Shown piece by piece: positions 45,540 through 53,009 of a stretch of 64,000 bases of DNA (the stretch's first letter is position 1; each line of letters begins with the position of its first letter). The stretch comes from Streptomyces sp. NBC_01288 (lineage in GTDB: Bacteria; Actinomycetota; Actinomycetes; Streptomycetales; Streptomycetaceae). A model generated the notes under the pieces. The model ran no database searches. It was not told where the DNA came from and saw only the letters and a list, made by a program, of their open reading frames with translations. Where the stretch lies: assembly GCF_035982055.1 (NCBI RefSeq), contig NZ_CP108427.1:3162001-3226000 (forward strand). The letters are read 5' to 3'. The position numbers and the translations under genes are program-made.

Positions 45540-45866
45540 GGTACGGCACCGCCGGGCGACTTTCCATCGCCGGGCAACTCCATCGCCGGCCGCCGGCTCC
45601 GCACCGGCGGCAACTCCGCACCGGCGGCTGAGAGTTCGGTGCCGGTCGCAACTCAACATCGACGGCCGGGAGTTCAGCACCGGTGACCACTCCGCACCGG
45701 CGCCCGCGAGTTCGATACCGGTCGCAGCTCCACACCGGTGGCCGGGAATTCCGTGCCGGTCGCAGCTCCACACCGGTGGCCGGAAGTTCCGTGCGGACGG
45801 CGGGCATACGGAAGGGGCGGCACGCCCGGTGTACGAGTGTGCCGCCCCTGTCGTGCGGGAGCGCGG
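45540..45866. other. 327-bp non-coding gap, mostly a 38-bp tandem array
   Basis: Between the TetR stop codon and the lipoprotein stop codon, both convergent. It begins with degenerate GCCGGGC(A/G)ACT repeats, contains the five-unit array described separately, and ends with GCGGGCAT and CGGAAGGGGCGGCAC. Frames across it are not consistent with coding. Confidence 0.75.
45604..45793. repeat. 38-bp tandem array, five units
   Basis: Five head-to-tail 38-bp units start at 45604, 45642, 45680, 45718 and 45756. The last two differ at only two bases; the first three are more diverged. Most units contain ACCGG and a GAGTTC- or AGTTCC-like end. 38 is not a multiple of three, so the array is not a protein repeat. 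Confidence 0.92.
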
Positions 45867-46226
45867 TCAGCCCTGCTGCGGGGCCCCGCTCATCTGGCCG
45901 CCGCCCGGGCCGCCGCCGCACCCGCCGCCGGGGCCGCCCTGTCCGCCGCCCCCGCCGGGGCCGCCCGTCGGCATGCCGGAGGCGTTGCCGGTCGGCTTGC
46001 CCGTCGGCGCGCCCGAGGCCGCCGCGCCCGTGGGCGCACCGGACGGGGCGCCGCTGGGCCGTGCCGTGGCGTTGCCGGTGGGCCTGCCGGAGGCCGAACA
46101 GGACTGGGTGGAACCGGAGTTGCCGCTGCCGGAGGACGACGACGAGTCGCTCGACCCGCAGGCCGCCAGGGCCAGGGGCGAGAGCGCCAGCAGGGCCACT
46201 GCGGGGAGGAGACGCGCACGCTTCAT
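45867..46226 (-). CDS. Gly/Pro-Thr-Gly-rich lipoprotein
   Basis: Exported lipoprotein of 119 residues. The signal has a basic start (M-K-R-A-R), a hydrophobic core and L-A-L-A-A-C with Cys23 as the lipid site. The mature part is low complexity: a Ser run, then P-T-G/P-S-G/A-P repeats and a final G-G-G-rich stretch with one Cys. It may be a surface-exposed flexible protein; no function can be given. The ATG at 46226 has GGAGTTG 6 bases upstream. The gene ends next to the 38-bp array. Confidence 0.8.
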   Translation of the reverse strand: MKRARLLPAVALLALSPLALAACGSSDSSSSSGSGNSGSTQSCSASGRPTGNATARPSGAPSGAPTGAAASGAPTGKPTGNASGMPTGGPGGGGGQGGPGGGCGGGPGGGQMSGAPQQG

Positions 46227-46369
46227 GAGAAACAACTCCAAAAACGATGAGGATGTCTTGTGACGGGAACTCAATCAACGCCGCTTAGGGCTTCGTTGTC
46301 GGAGCCCTGTCCTCACCCTGTGCACGGAGTAAAGGGCAGCCCAAGAGACCGCCCTGACCTGCTACTTCG

Positions 46370-47356
46370 CTACTGACCCGCGCCTACCCGCTGGTACAGC
46401 TCCGTGACAGAAGCGGCCGCCGCGGCCACCTCCGCGCGTACCTCCGGCGGTGATACGACCTCCAACGCGTCGGCGAACTGGAGCAGTTGGCGCGCCTCGC
46501 GGACGACGCCGTAGGTCAGCCGGACGGTCACCCAGTCGCCCTCGCCGTCAACCACCCCTTCCGTCTTGGGGAGTTCGGCGAGCGAGGAGGCGTTGAGGCG
46601 CAGGAACATGTCGAGGCGGGAGCGGCGGACCCGGACGGTGACGTCGAGTCCGCCGGGGCGTTCCTCCACCTGGCGGCGCAACTCCTCCCAGGCGTCGGCG
46701 AGTTCGACACCAGGGCGGCGCTTCACGGGGTCCGGGAGGAGGGTGGCCGAGTGGACGCGGTCGGCGCGGAAGAGGCGGGGGCGCGCACGGCGGTCGGCGA
46801 CGAGATACCAGACGCCGGCCTTGGAGACGAGGCCGTAGGGATCGACGGTGTAGGTGCTCGGCTCCTTGGCCCCGCTGTGTCGATAGCGCAGCCGCAACCG
46901 CCGATCAGCGAAGACCGCATCCTGCAACACGTCCAGATCCACGGCGGGTTGGGGCCCGCCCTTCCAGCGGGTGGCGTCGACGAGGATGCGCCGGGAGGTC
47001 ACCTCGGCGGCCGGCCGGTACGGCGCCGGCAGCGCGGCCATCACCTTGCGCAGCGCGGAACCGAGCGCGGCGTCGAGACCGAGTGCGGCGTGGGCGCCCT
47101 GCGCGGCCAGGATGAACAGGGCGCGCGACTCGTCGGCGGTCAGTCCCGTCACGTCCGTACGGAACCCGGCGAGCAACTCGATCCCGCCGTGCCGCCCGCG
47201 CTCGGCGTACACCGGCACCCCGGACGCCGACAACGCCTCGACGTCCCGGTAGATGGTCCGCACCGACACCTCAAGCCGGTCGGCGAGTTCATGCGCGGGG
47301 ACGCGGCCCCGGGTCTGCAGGAGCAACAGGATCGAGAGCAGTCGGTCGGCCTTCAC
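46370..47356 (-). CDS. YafY/WYL-domain transcriptional regulator
   Basis: DNA-binding regulator of about 328 residues. The N-terminal HTH_11 domain (A-D-R-L-L-S-I-L-L-L-L-Q, then V-S-V-R-T-I-Y-R-D-V-E-A-L) is followed by the G-G-I-E-L-L wing and the WYL domain (G-V-W-Y-L-V-A-D-R-R). GTGs at 47356 and 47371 are both possible starts. It diverges from the TIGR03086-type gene, and TGAC-N7-GTCA lies between the two, so repression of that gene is likely. WYL domains bind small ligands or nucleic acid; the signal here is unknown. Confidence 0.93.
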   Translation of the reverse strand: MKADRLLSILLLLQTRGRVPAHELADRLEVSVRTIYRDVEALSASGVPVYAERGRHGGIELLAGFRTDVTGLTADESRALFILAAQGAHAALGLDAALGSALRKVMAALPAPYRPAAEVTSRRILVDATRWKGGPQPAVDLDVLQDAVFADRRLRLRYRHSGAKEPSTYTVDPYGLVSKAGVWYLVADRRARPRLFRADRVHSATLLPDPVKRRPGVELADAWEELRRQVEERPGGLDVTVRVRRSRLDMFLRLNASSLAELPKTEGVVDGEGDWVTVRLTYGVVREARQLLQFADALEVVSPPEVRAEVAAAAASVTELYQRVGAGQ

Positions 47357-47395
47357 ACCCCCAGGATCCACGGCCGGAAACCCTCAGGCAAATGT

Positions 47396-47410
47396 TGACG
47401 GAAACTGTCA
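47396..47410. promoter_or_regulatory. candidate YafY-type operator
   Basis: TGAC-N7-GTCA, a 15-bp inverted repeat within TTGACGGAAACTGTCAGG, lies in the 78-bp gap between the divergent WYL regulator and the TIGR03086-type gene. Confidence 0.5.
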
Positions 47411-47434
47411 GGTTATGGATCCACCATCACTGCC

Positions 47435-48022
47435 ATGAACCCCAACGCGAACGACCCCCGCCCCCTGTACACCCGAGCCACCGAGCAGGCCGCGGCCCTG
47501 ATCAGGACGGTACGCCCGGAGCAGCTCTCGTCCCCCACCCCCTGCACGGAGTTCGACGTGCGCACCCTCCTGAGCCACCTCGTCGGCGGCACCCACCGCA
47601 TCGCGACGATCGGCGAGGGCGGCGACGGCATGGCCGTACACCCCTTCGTCGACGGCATCGACGACCAGGGCTGGCCGACGGCCTACGACGAGGCCCGCAC
47701 CCGGGTCAGGAACGCCTGGTCGGACGACTCCCGCCTGGACGCCCTGGTCCAGGTCCCCTGGGGCAAGACCCCGGGCCGCATCGCCCTCTCCGGCTACATC
47801 ATGGAGAACGTCACCCACGCCTGGGACCTCTCGGAGTCCCTGGGCCACCCCGTCCAACTCGACCCGGAACTGGCCGAGTTCGCCCTGACGATCGCCCGCA
47901 GGGTCCTGCCGGACCCCGAACGGGACGCGGACACCCCCTTCGACACGGCACAGCCGACGCCCGAAGGAGCCGACCCCTACAGGCAGTTGGCCGCCTGGCT
48001 CGGGCGCAAGCCGCTCGACTGA
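47435..48022 (+). CDS. TIGR03086-type (DinB-like) metal-binding protein
   Basis: Four-helix protein of 195 residues in the DinB/mycothiol-dependent maleylpyruvate isomerase-like superfamily. Metal or thiol-cofactor residues are suggested by L-L-S-H-L-V-G-G, Y-I-M-E-N-V-T-H-A-W-D-L and the P-T-P-C-T-E-F-D-V motif typical of TIGR03086. Members probably use mycothiol; the reaction is unknown. The start is ATG at 47435. It is probably controlled by the divergent WYL regulator. A decayed copy of its 3' end is present about 330 bp downstream. Confidence 0.9.
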   Translation: MNPNANDPRPLYTRATEQAAALIRTVRPEQLSSPTPCTEFDVRTLLSHLVGGTHRIATIGEGGDGMAVHPFVDGIDDQGWPTAYDEARTRVRNAWSDDSRLDALVQVPWGKTPGRIALSGYIMENVTHAWDLSESLGHPVQLDPELAEFALTIARRVLPDPERDADTPFDTAQPTPEGADPYRQLAAWLGRKPLD

Positions 48023-48629
48023 GTGCGGCGCGGGCCGGGCATCCGGCCACGTCGCACCATCGGCCAGGGGGGCGGTGGCCTCGGATCGAATTACGGCGCC
48101 ACGGAGAGCGCGGCCCACGCTGAGAACCCCCAAGGAGCCGACACACCTGAGGACAGTTGGGCCCGGGCCAAGCGGTCGGCCGCGGCCCGCAGCCGGCGGC
48201 CCAGTGGTGGCCGCGAATCGCAAACGGCGCCAAAAGGATCGCGGGCCGCGCCTGCGAACCCGCCGAATCCTCGTCACCTCGACCCAACCGACGCCCGAAG
48301 AAGCCGCACTCTAGCGGCAGTTGGCATCCCGGACCGGAGAAGCCCCGCCGGTCGAGCCCCGCGCAGGCCGAGCAGTCGGCCGGGGTGCACCGCCGACCGC
48401 GCGGCGGAGACCCGAGGCGAATGCGCACCACGAAGAGCGCGGCTCACGTCCGGGACCCGGAGGAGCACCCTCACCCCGACACGACCAGGCATCCAGCCTC
48501 GTTCACCGTGCCCACTCACCGGCGGCGGCAGCCCGACCACGGACCTGGATCCGACCGAGTCCGCGTCCGCCGCCCCCGAAGCAGCCCTCCCCCGACCGGA
48601 GTTGGCGACCTCGCCGAACCGAACGCCCC
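48023..48629. other. 607-bp non-coding region with remnants
   Basis: No gene is supported here. Several stretches resemble the 3' end of the preceding gene (about 48121-48170 and 48285-48327), and two others (about 48100-48150 and 48425-48480) resemble each other, sharing GAAGAGCGCGG-type sequence. The region looks like a decayed duplication. Confidence 0.55.
48285..48327 (+). pseudogene. remnant of a TIGR03086-type gene 3' end
   Basis: 43 bp match 47951-47993 of the preceding gene at about 35 positions. Translated, it reads Q-P-T-P-E-E-A-A-L-stop-R-Q-L where the intact gene reads Q-P-T-P-E-G-A-D-P-Y-R-Q-L; a TAG stands at the Tyr codon. It is a small fragment, so chance or recurrent sequence cannot be excluded. 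Confidence 0.5.
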
Positions 48630-49502
48630 TCAGCCCAGCCTCGCCCGCGCCAACTGCCGCGACTGGGCCACCAGTCGGTCCTCGCTGTCCCAGATCTCCG
48701 CGTCCTCCTCCAGGAAGCCGCCGGCCAGGTTGCGGGTGGTGATGGAGACGCGGAGGGCGCCGGGGGCCGGGCGGGCTCGGACGTGGACGGTGAGTTCGAC
48801 CGTGGGGACCCAGCCCTTGAGGCCGATCTCGAAGGCAGTTGGGGGGAGGGCGTCCACCGCGAGGAGGAGGGACAACGGGTCCGCGTCGCGGCCGTCCGCC
48901 AGGCCGAACCAGGAGCGCATCTCGCCCTTGCCGGAGGGGGCGCCCAGGGCCCAGCCGAGGGTGGACGGGTCGAGCTTGAGCATCAGGCGGTCGGCGATCG
49001 CCGAGCTGCCGGAGACGGGGGTGGGGCCGTCCTCCGGGCCGAAGCACTGGTCCATCGGCGGGAATGCCGGCGGGCGAGCCGTCGTACGGACGTCGTCCGG
49101 GAGGGAGTCCAGGTTGCCGTAGGAGGCCAGGACACGGATGCGTTCGACCTCCGTGCCCTCCTCGTCGTACTGGAAGAGGGACGCCTGGCCGGTGGAGAGG
49201 GTGCGGCCGGTGCGGACCGTGTCCGTGCGGATGACGGCCGGGCCGGGCTGGGATGCCGTCAGGTAGTGCGCGGAGATCGTGAACGGGTCGCTGTGCGGAA
49301 GCGCGTCCGCGAGGGCTCGGCCCAGGACGGCGAGGAGGTAGCCGCCGTTGACGGCGCTGATGATCGTCCAGCCGGCCGAGAGGTCGATGTCGTAGACGCC
49401 CGGGGCGCGACGGGTGACCGCCGTGTCGCGGTCGAACTCGCTGTCGCCGATCGTGGCCCGGGTAGCCGTCGCGGCTGCCTGCGCAGGTGCTGCTTCTCGC
49501 AT
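48630..49502 (-). CDS. acyl-CoA thioesterase family protein (double hotdog)
   Basis: Probable thioesterase of 290 residues with two hotdog-like halves (TesB-like). The first half shows W-T-I-I-S-A-V-N-G-G-Y-L-L-A-V-L-G-R-A, where the family has the G-G-Y motif, and A-H-Y-L-T-A-S-Q-P-G-P. The second half carries L-D-P-S-T-L-G-W and E-M-R-S-W-F-G-L-A-D-G. The catalytic Asp/Gln set is not obvious. The ATG at 49502 lacks a strong ribosome site. It diverges from the esterase gene, and TACTAAGCGGTA (49526-49537) lies between them. Confidence 0.9.
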   Translation of the reverse strand: MREAAPAQAAATATRATIGDSEFDRDTAVTRRAPGVYDIDLSAGWTIISAVNGGYLLAVLGRALADALPHSDPFTISAHYLTASQPGPAVIRTDTVRTGRTLSTGQASLFQYDEEGTEVERIRVLASYGNLDSLPDDVRTTARPPAFPPMDQCFGPEDGPTPVSGSSAIADRLMLKLDPSTLGWALGAPSGKGEMRSWFGLADGRDADPLSLLLAVDALPPTAFEIGLKGWVPTVELTVHVRARPAPGALRVSITTRNLAGGFLEEDAEIWDSEDRLVAQSRQLARARLG

Positions 49503-49525
49503 GGATGAACCGTACAACAGGTGAT

Positions 49526-49537
49526 TACTAAGCGGTA
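49526..49537. promoter_or_regulatory. short palindromic element
   Basis: TACTAAGCGGTA, whose TAC and GTA ends are complementary, lies between the divergent thioesterase and esterase genes. It is reminiscent of TetR-type sites near fatty-acyl genes, but is too short to assign. Confidence 0.25.
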
Positions 49538-49665
49538 GCTTTGTTGTTGCGGGCATATGAAAACACCGGCGGAATGTAGGCCGGTCGGGTGAGGAACCGG
49601 CAATTTCTTGGTAAGTGTCCGGACTCGTCCGTGACCCGCGGCCGGTGATGCCCCTCTTTGGGGAC

Positions 49666-50907
49666 ATGAGCCTCACCGGGACCTCGTTCCTCTACACCGC
49701 CGTCGTGCTGACGATCGTCGCCCTCATACTGCCGCTCGTGCTGTGGTCGCGGATGCGCGGCCCCAAGGCCGTTCGCGTGGCGGCACGGGCCCTGATGCTG
49801 CTGTTCGCCCAGGCGACGGCCGTCACCCTGGTCTTCGTCATGGTCAACAACCAGAACAACCTCTACGACAGCTGGGCCGACCTCCTCGGCACCGGCAACC
49901 ACGTCCAGCAGGCCGCCAACCTGGGCAAGAACGGCACCGGCAACATCTCGCTGAAACGGTTGCCCAAGGTCAAGCAGCGCTTCTCCCCGGCCGAGGGCGC
50001 CGGCATGCGCGCGGCCGGCGGGGTCGAGGTCACCCAGCTCAAGGGCCAGGTGTCGGGCGTCAACGCCGAGGTCTATGTGTGGCTGCCGCCGCAGTACAAG
50101 GAGCCCGCCTACCGGCACCACAAGTTCCCGGTCGTCGAGCTGCTGCCGGGCTATCCCGGTTCGGCGAAGGCCTGGTTCGGGTCGCTGCACGCGAACGAGC
50201 AGCTGATGCCGCTGATGAAGAGCGGGCGGGTCGCGCCCTTCATCCTGGTCGCACCGCGCACCAACCTGCTGGCCGGCGTCGACACCGGCTGCGCCAACAT
50301 CACCGGCACCGTCAACGCCGACACCTGGCTGAGCGTCGATGTACCGAAGATGGTCATGGACAACTTCCGTGCCGAGCCCGCCCCTTCGGGCTGGGCGGTG
50401 GCCGGCTACTCGGCCGGCGCGCACTGTGCGGTCAAGCTCGCCGTCGCCCACCCGGACCGCTACCGCGCGGCCGTGGGCATGTCCGGCTACAACGACCCGA
50501 TCGGCGAACGGAATTCACTCGCCGCCGCGAGCCCGGCCCTGCGCGCCGCGAACAACCCGTACCTGCTGCTGAAGGCGAAGAAGACCCCGCCGCCGATCGC
50601 GCTGTACATCTCCGGCGAGTCCGGCGACGGCTACGAGGCGGGCACGGCCCTGGCCTCCGTCGCCGAGGCGCCGACGACCGTGCACGTGGTGTTCCTGCCG
50701 CGCAGCGACGGCGGTCACACGATGGCGCTGTGGCGGCCGCAGGTGAAGACGGTGTTCCGCTGGCTGACGCTGGAGATGGGCAAGAACCGTCCGCACGCGA
50801 AGACCGGGACCACCACTACTCCTCACGGACGGTCGACCTCCGGTTCCACGCACGCGGAGCTCGCCAGTGGAACCGCATCGCGAGCAGGCGCAACACGAAA
50901 GCGGTGA
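49666..50907 (+). CDS. membrane-anchored esterase (alpha/beta hydrolase, esterase D-like)
   Basis: Protein of 413 residues with two N-terminal membrane helices (about 8-28 and 42-60), then an exported alpha/beta hydrolase domain similar to esterase D and mycolyltransferases. The nucleophile elbow is A-G-Y-S-A-G-A-H-C-A, the acid is probably in S-G-E-S-G-D-G-Y, and the His is in D-G-G-H-T-M-A-L-W. The tail is Thr/Ser/Arg-rich. ATG 49666 (M-S-L-T-G-T) is chosen over ATG 49648. Its last 92 bp overlap the convergent TRIC-type gene. The substrate is unknown. Confidence 0.9.
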   Translation: MSLTGTSFLYTAVVLTIVALILPLVLWSRMRGPKAVRVAARALMLLFAQATAVTLVFVMVNNQNNLYDSWADLLGTGNHVQQAANLGKNGTGNISLKRLPKVKQRFSPAEGAGMRAAGGVEVTQLKGQVSGVNAEVYVWLPPQYKEPAYRHHKFPVVELLPGYPGSAKAWFGSLHANEQLMPLMKSGRVAPFILVAPRTNLLAGVDTGCANITGTVNADTWLSVDVPKMVMDNFRAEPAPSGWAVAGYSAGAHCAVKLAVAHPDRYRAAVGMSGYNDPIGERNSLAAASPALRAANNPYLLLKAKKTPPPIALYISGESGDGYEAGTALASVAEAPTTVHVVFLPRSDGGHTMALWRPQVKTVFRWLTLEMGKNRPHAKTGTTTTPHGRSTSGSTHAELASGTASRAGATRKR

Positions 50908-51472
50908 CGACCGCGAGCCCGCTGGTGAACGGGCCCAGCACGTCGTAGCGGATGCACACGGCGACCATGGTGGCGCCGACGATCGCGGGGACCGCGTACA
51001 GGTCGCGGTCCCAACGGAGCAGGGACGGAGTCTCGTTGGCCAGAACGTCCCGCAGCACACCGCCGCCGACGGCGGACCCGAGACCGAGGGCCACCGAGGC
51101 GGTCAGGCCGAGCCCGTAGTCGTACGCCTTCACGGTGCCGGTGACACAGAACAGGCCGAGGCCGGCCGCGTCGAAGACGTTGACGCCGACCTGGATGCGC
51201 TCCACGTGAGGATGGAGGAAGAAGACGAGGAGCGCGGCGAAGAGCGGGGTGCTGAAGTAGCCCAGGTCCGTGAAGGCGGCCGGGGGCACCGCCCCGATGA
51301 TGAGGTCGCGGAACACCCCTCCGCCCAGCGCGGTGACCTCGGCGAGCACGGCGATGCCGAACACGTCGAAGTTCTTGCGGACGGCCAGCAGCGCGCCGGA
51401 GATCGCGAACACGAAGATGCCGACGAGGTCGAGCGTGTGCTGGACGGAGGGGTTGAACAGTTGCTGAAGCAC
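50816..51472 (-). CDS. TRIC-type (UPF0126) membrane channel protein
   Basis: Membrane protein of 218 residues with seven helices in two repeats, of the bacterial trimeric intracellular cation channel family (UPF0126). Each repeat carries the Gly-rich signature: L-G-G-G-V-F-R-D and V-G-G-G-V-L-R-D. K+ conductance has been reported for the family; activity here is inferred. The start is ATG at 51472. Its 3' end overlaps the convergent esterase gene by 92 bp, so each transcript is antisense to the other's end. Confidence 0.94.
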   Translation of the reverse strand: MLQQLFNPSVQHTLDLVGIFVFAISGALLAVRKNFDVFGIAVLAEVTALGGGVFRDLIIGAVPPAAFTDLGYFSTPLFAALLVFFLHPHVERIQVGVNVFDAAGLGLFCVTGTVKAYDYGLGLTASVALGLGSAVGGGVLRDVLANETPSLLRWDRDLYAVPAIVGATMVAVCIRYDVLGPFTSGLAVVTAFVLRLLAMRFHWRAPRAWNRRSTVREE

Positions 51473-51519
51473 CCCACATTCTTACCTACAGAAGGGGTGC
51501 CTCCCTTTCAAAGCAAGGG

Positions 51520-52911
51520 TTACAGGGTCGGTTTCCCTGGCGTGAACAGCCAGGTCTGGAACAGGTCGTCGAGCTGTTGCCCGCTGATCTTCTCGGCGAG
51601 CTTGATGAACCCGGCCGTGTCGCCGTTGCCGTAGCGGTGGAGTTTCGTCCAGGCGGGCAGCAGCTTGAAGAACGCGGTGTCGCCGATGCGTTCGCGGAGC
51701 ATCTGGAGGGTCATCGCGCCGCGCTGGTAGACGGCGGACGCGAACATGGTGTCGCGCTGCGGGTCCGCCACGACGGTCTGCCAGAAGGCGTTGTCGGCGG
51801 GGCGGGAGTTGTAGCCGGCCAGGAACGAGTCGTGCGCGGTGCGGGTGCCCTGGTGCTCGGCCCACAGCCACTGGGCGTAGGTCGCGAAGCCCTCGTTGAG
51901 CCAGATGTCCTTCCAGTGCGCGACCGACACGGAGTCGCCGAACCACTGGTGGGCCAGCTCGTGCACGATCGTCGTCTCGTTGCGCACGGCCGAGTAGGCG
52001 GGCTTGCTCTGCACCTCCAGCGAGAACCCGGCCTCCGGCATGTCGTCGACGATCGCGCCGGTCTCCTCGAAGGGGTACGGCCCGAACAGCTGCGACCAGT
52101 AGTCGGTGGCGGCGGCGGTCACGGCGTACACGTCGACGCTGTTGCTGTTGGCGAGGACGGGGTCGATGGCGACGTAGATGGGGATGCCGCCGGGCGTCTT
52201 CCCCGTCCTGACGTCGAACTTCCCGATGGTGGCGGTGGCGAGATAGGTCGCCATGGGCTTGCTCTCGCGCCAGTGGGTGTACGTCGAGTCGCCCTTGCTG
52301 TACGTCGAGACGAGCCGGCCGTTGGAGACTCCGGTCAGGCCCTTGGGGGCCTTGATGCGGATGTCGTAGGTGGCCTTGTCGGAGGGGTGGTCGCTGGACG
52401 GGAACCAGGTGGAGGCGGCGTTGGGTTCGCAGGCGACGAAGACTCCGTCGGGGGTCTTCATCCAGCCGTAGTCGGAGCCGAACACGATGGGGCCGTTGAG
52501 GGGTTCGGGGACACCGCCGTAGGTGACGGTGACCGTGAAGTCCCTGCCCTTGCGGAGCGAGTCCCTCGGGGTGATGCGCAGTTCGTCGCCGGTGCGGGTG
52601 AACTGGGCCCGTCTTCCGTTCACTTGGACCTTGGTGACCTCCAGCTTCTGGAGGTCCAGGTCGAAGGAGGAGAGGTTCTGGGTGGCGCGGGCGGTGAGCG
52701 TCGTACGCCCGTCGAGGCGGTCGGTGTCGGGGTTGTAGGCGACGTCGAGGGCGTAGTGCCGGGCGTCGAAGCCGCCGTTGCCGAGTTGGGGGAAGTAGGG
52801 GTCACCGATGCCGTCGGCGCCGGGGGTGGGGGCGGAGGAGGCGGCGATGACAAGAAAGGAGGCCGCCGCTGTCGCGAGGGCCCCCAGACGTGCCGAACGG
52901 GAGAGTGCCAT
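51520..52911 (-). CDS. secreted M1-family metallopeptidase
   Basis: Zinc aminopeptidase-like protein of 463 residues with a Sec-type signal (M-A-L-S-R-S-A-R-L-G-A-L and a hydrophobic core to about residue 27). The zinc site is H-E-L-A-H-Q-W-F-G with the third ligand in N-E-G-F-A-T-Y. The usual G-A-M-E-N substrate motif is replaced by A-G-F-S-L-E-V-Q, so this is an M1 branch with altered specificity. The ATG at 52911 has AAAGGGA 7 bases upstream. Its position beside a peptide importer suggests extracellular peptide use. Confidence 0.94.
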   Translation of the reverse strand: MALSRSARLGALATAAASFLVIAASSAPTPGADGIGDPYFPQLGNGGFDARHYALDVAYNPDTDRLDGRTTLTARATQNLSSFDLDLQKLEVTKVQVNGRRAQFTRTGDELRITPRDSLRKGRDFTVTVTYGGVPEPLNGPIVFGSDYGWMKTPDGVFVACEPNAASTWFPSSDHPSDKATYDIRIKAPKGLTGVSNGRLVSTYSKGDSTYTHWRESKPMATYLATATIGKFDVRTGKTPGGIPIYVAIDPVLANSNSVDVYAVTAAATDYWSQLFGPYPFEETGAIVDDMPEAGFSLEVQSKPAYSAVRNETTIVHELAHQWFGDSVSVAHWKDIWLNEGFATYAQWLWAEHQGTRTAHDSFLAGYNSRPADNAFWQTVVADPQRDTMFASAVYQRGAMTLQMLRERIGDTAFFKLLPAWTKLHRYGNGDTAGFIKLAEKISGQQLDDLFQTWLFTPGKPTL

Positions 52912-53009
52912 GAGTCGTCCCTTTCGGGTGCGTTTCCGATCAGACGGACGCGCTCGACTCTGCACTCTCCCGTTTCGACATGGACATGACTTTACCAACT
53001 CGTCATGTG

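Noticed and set aside
45354..46278. Several minus-strand frames over the 38-bp array
   Set aside because: The 38-bp unit shifts frame each copy, and each frame is an Arg/Pro shadow. The real gene there is the lipoprotein at 45867-46226.
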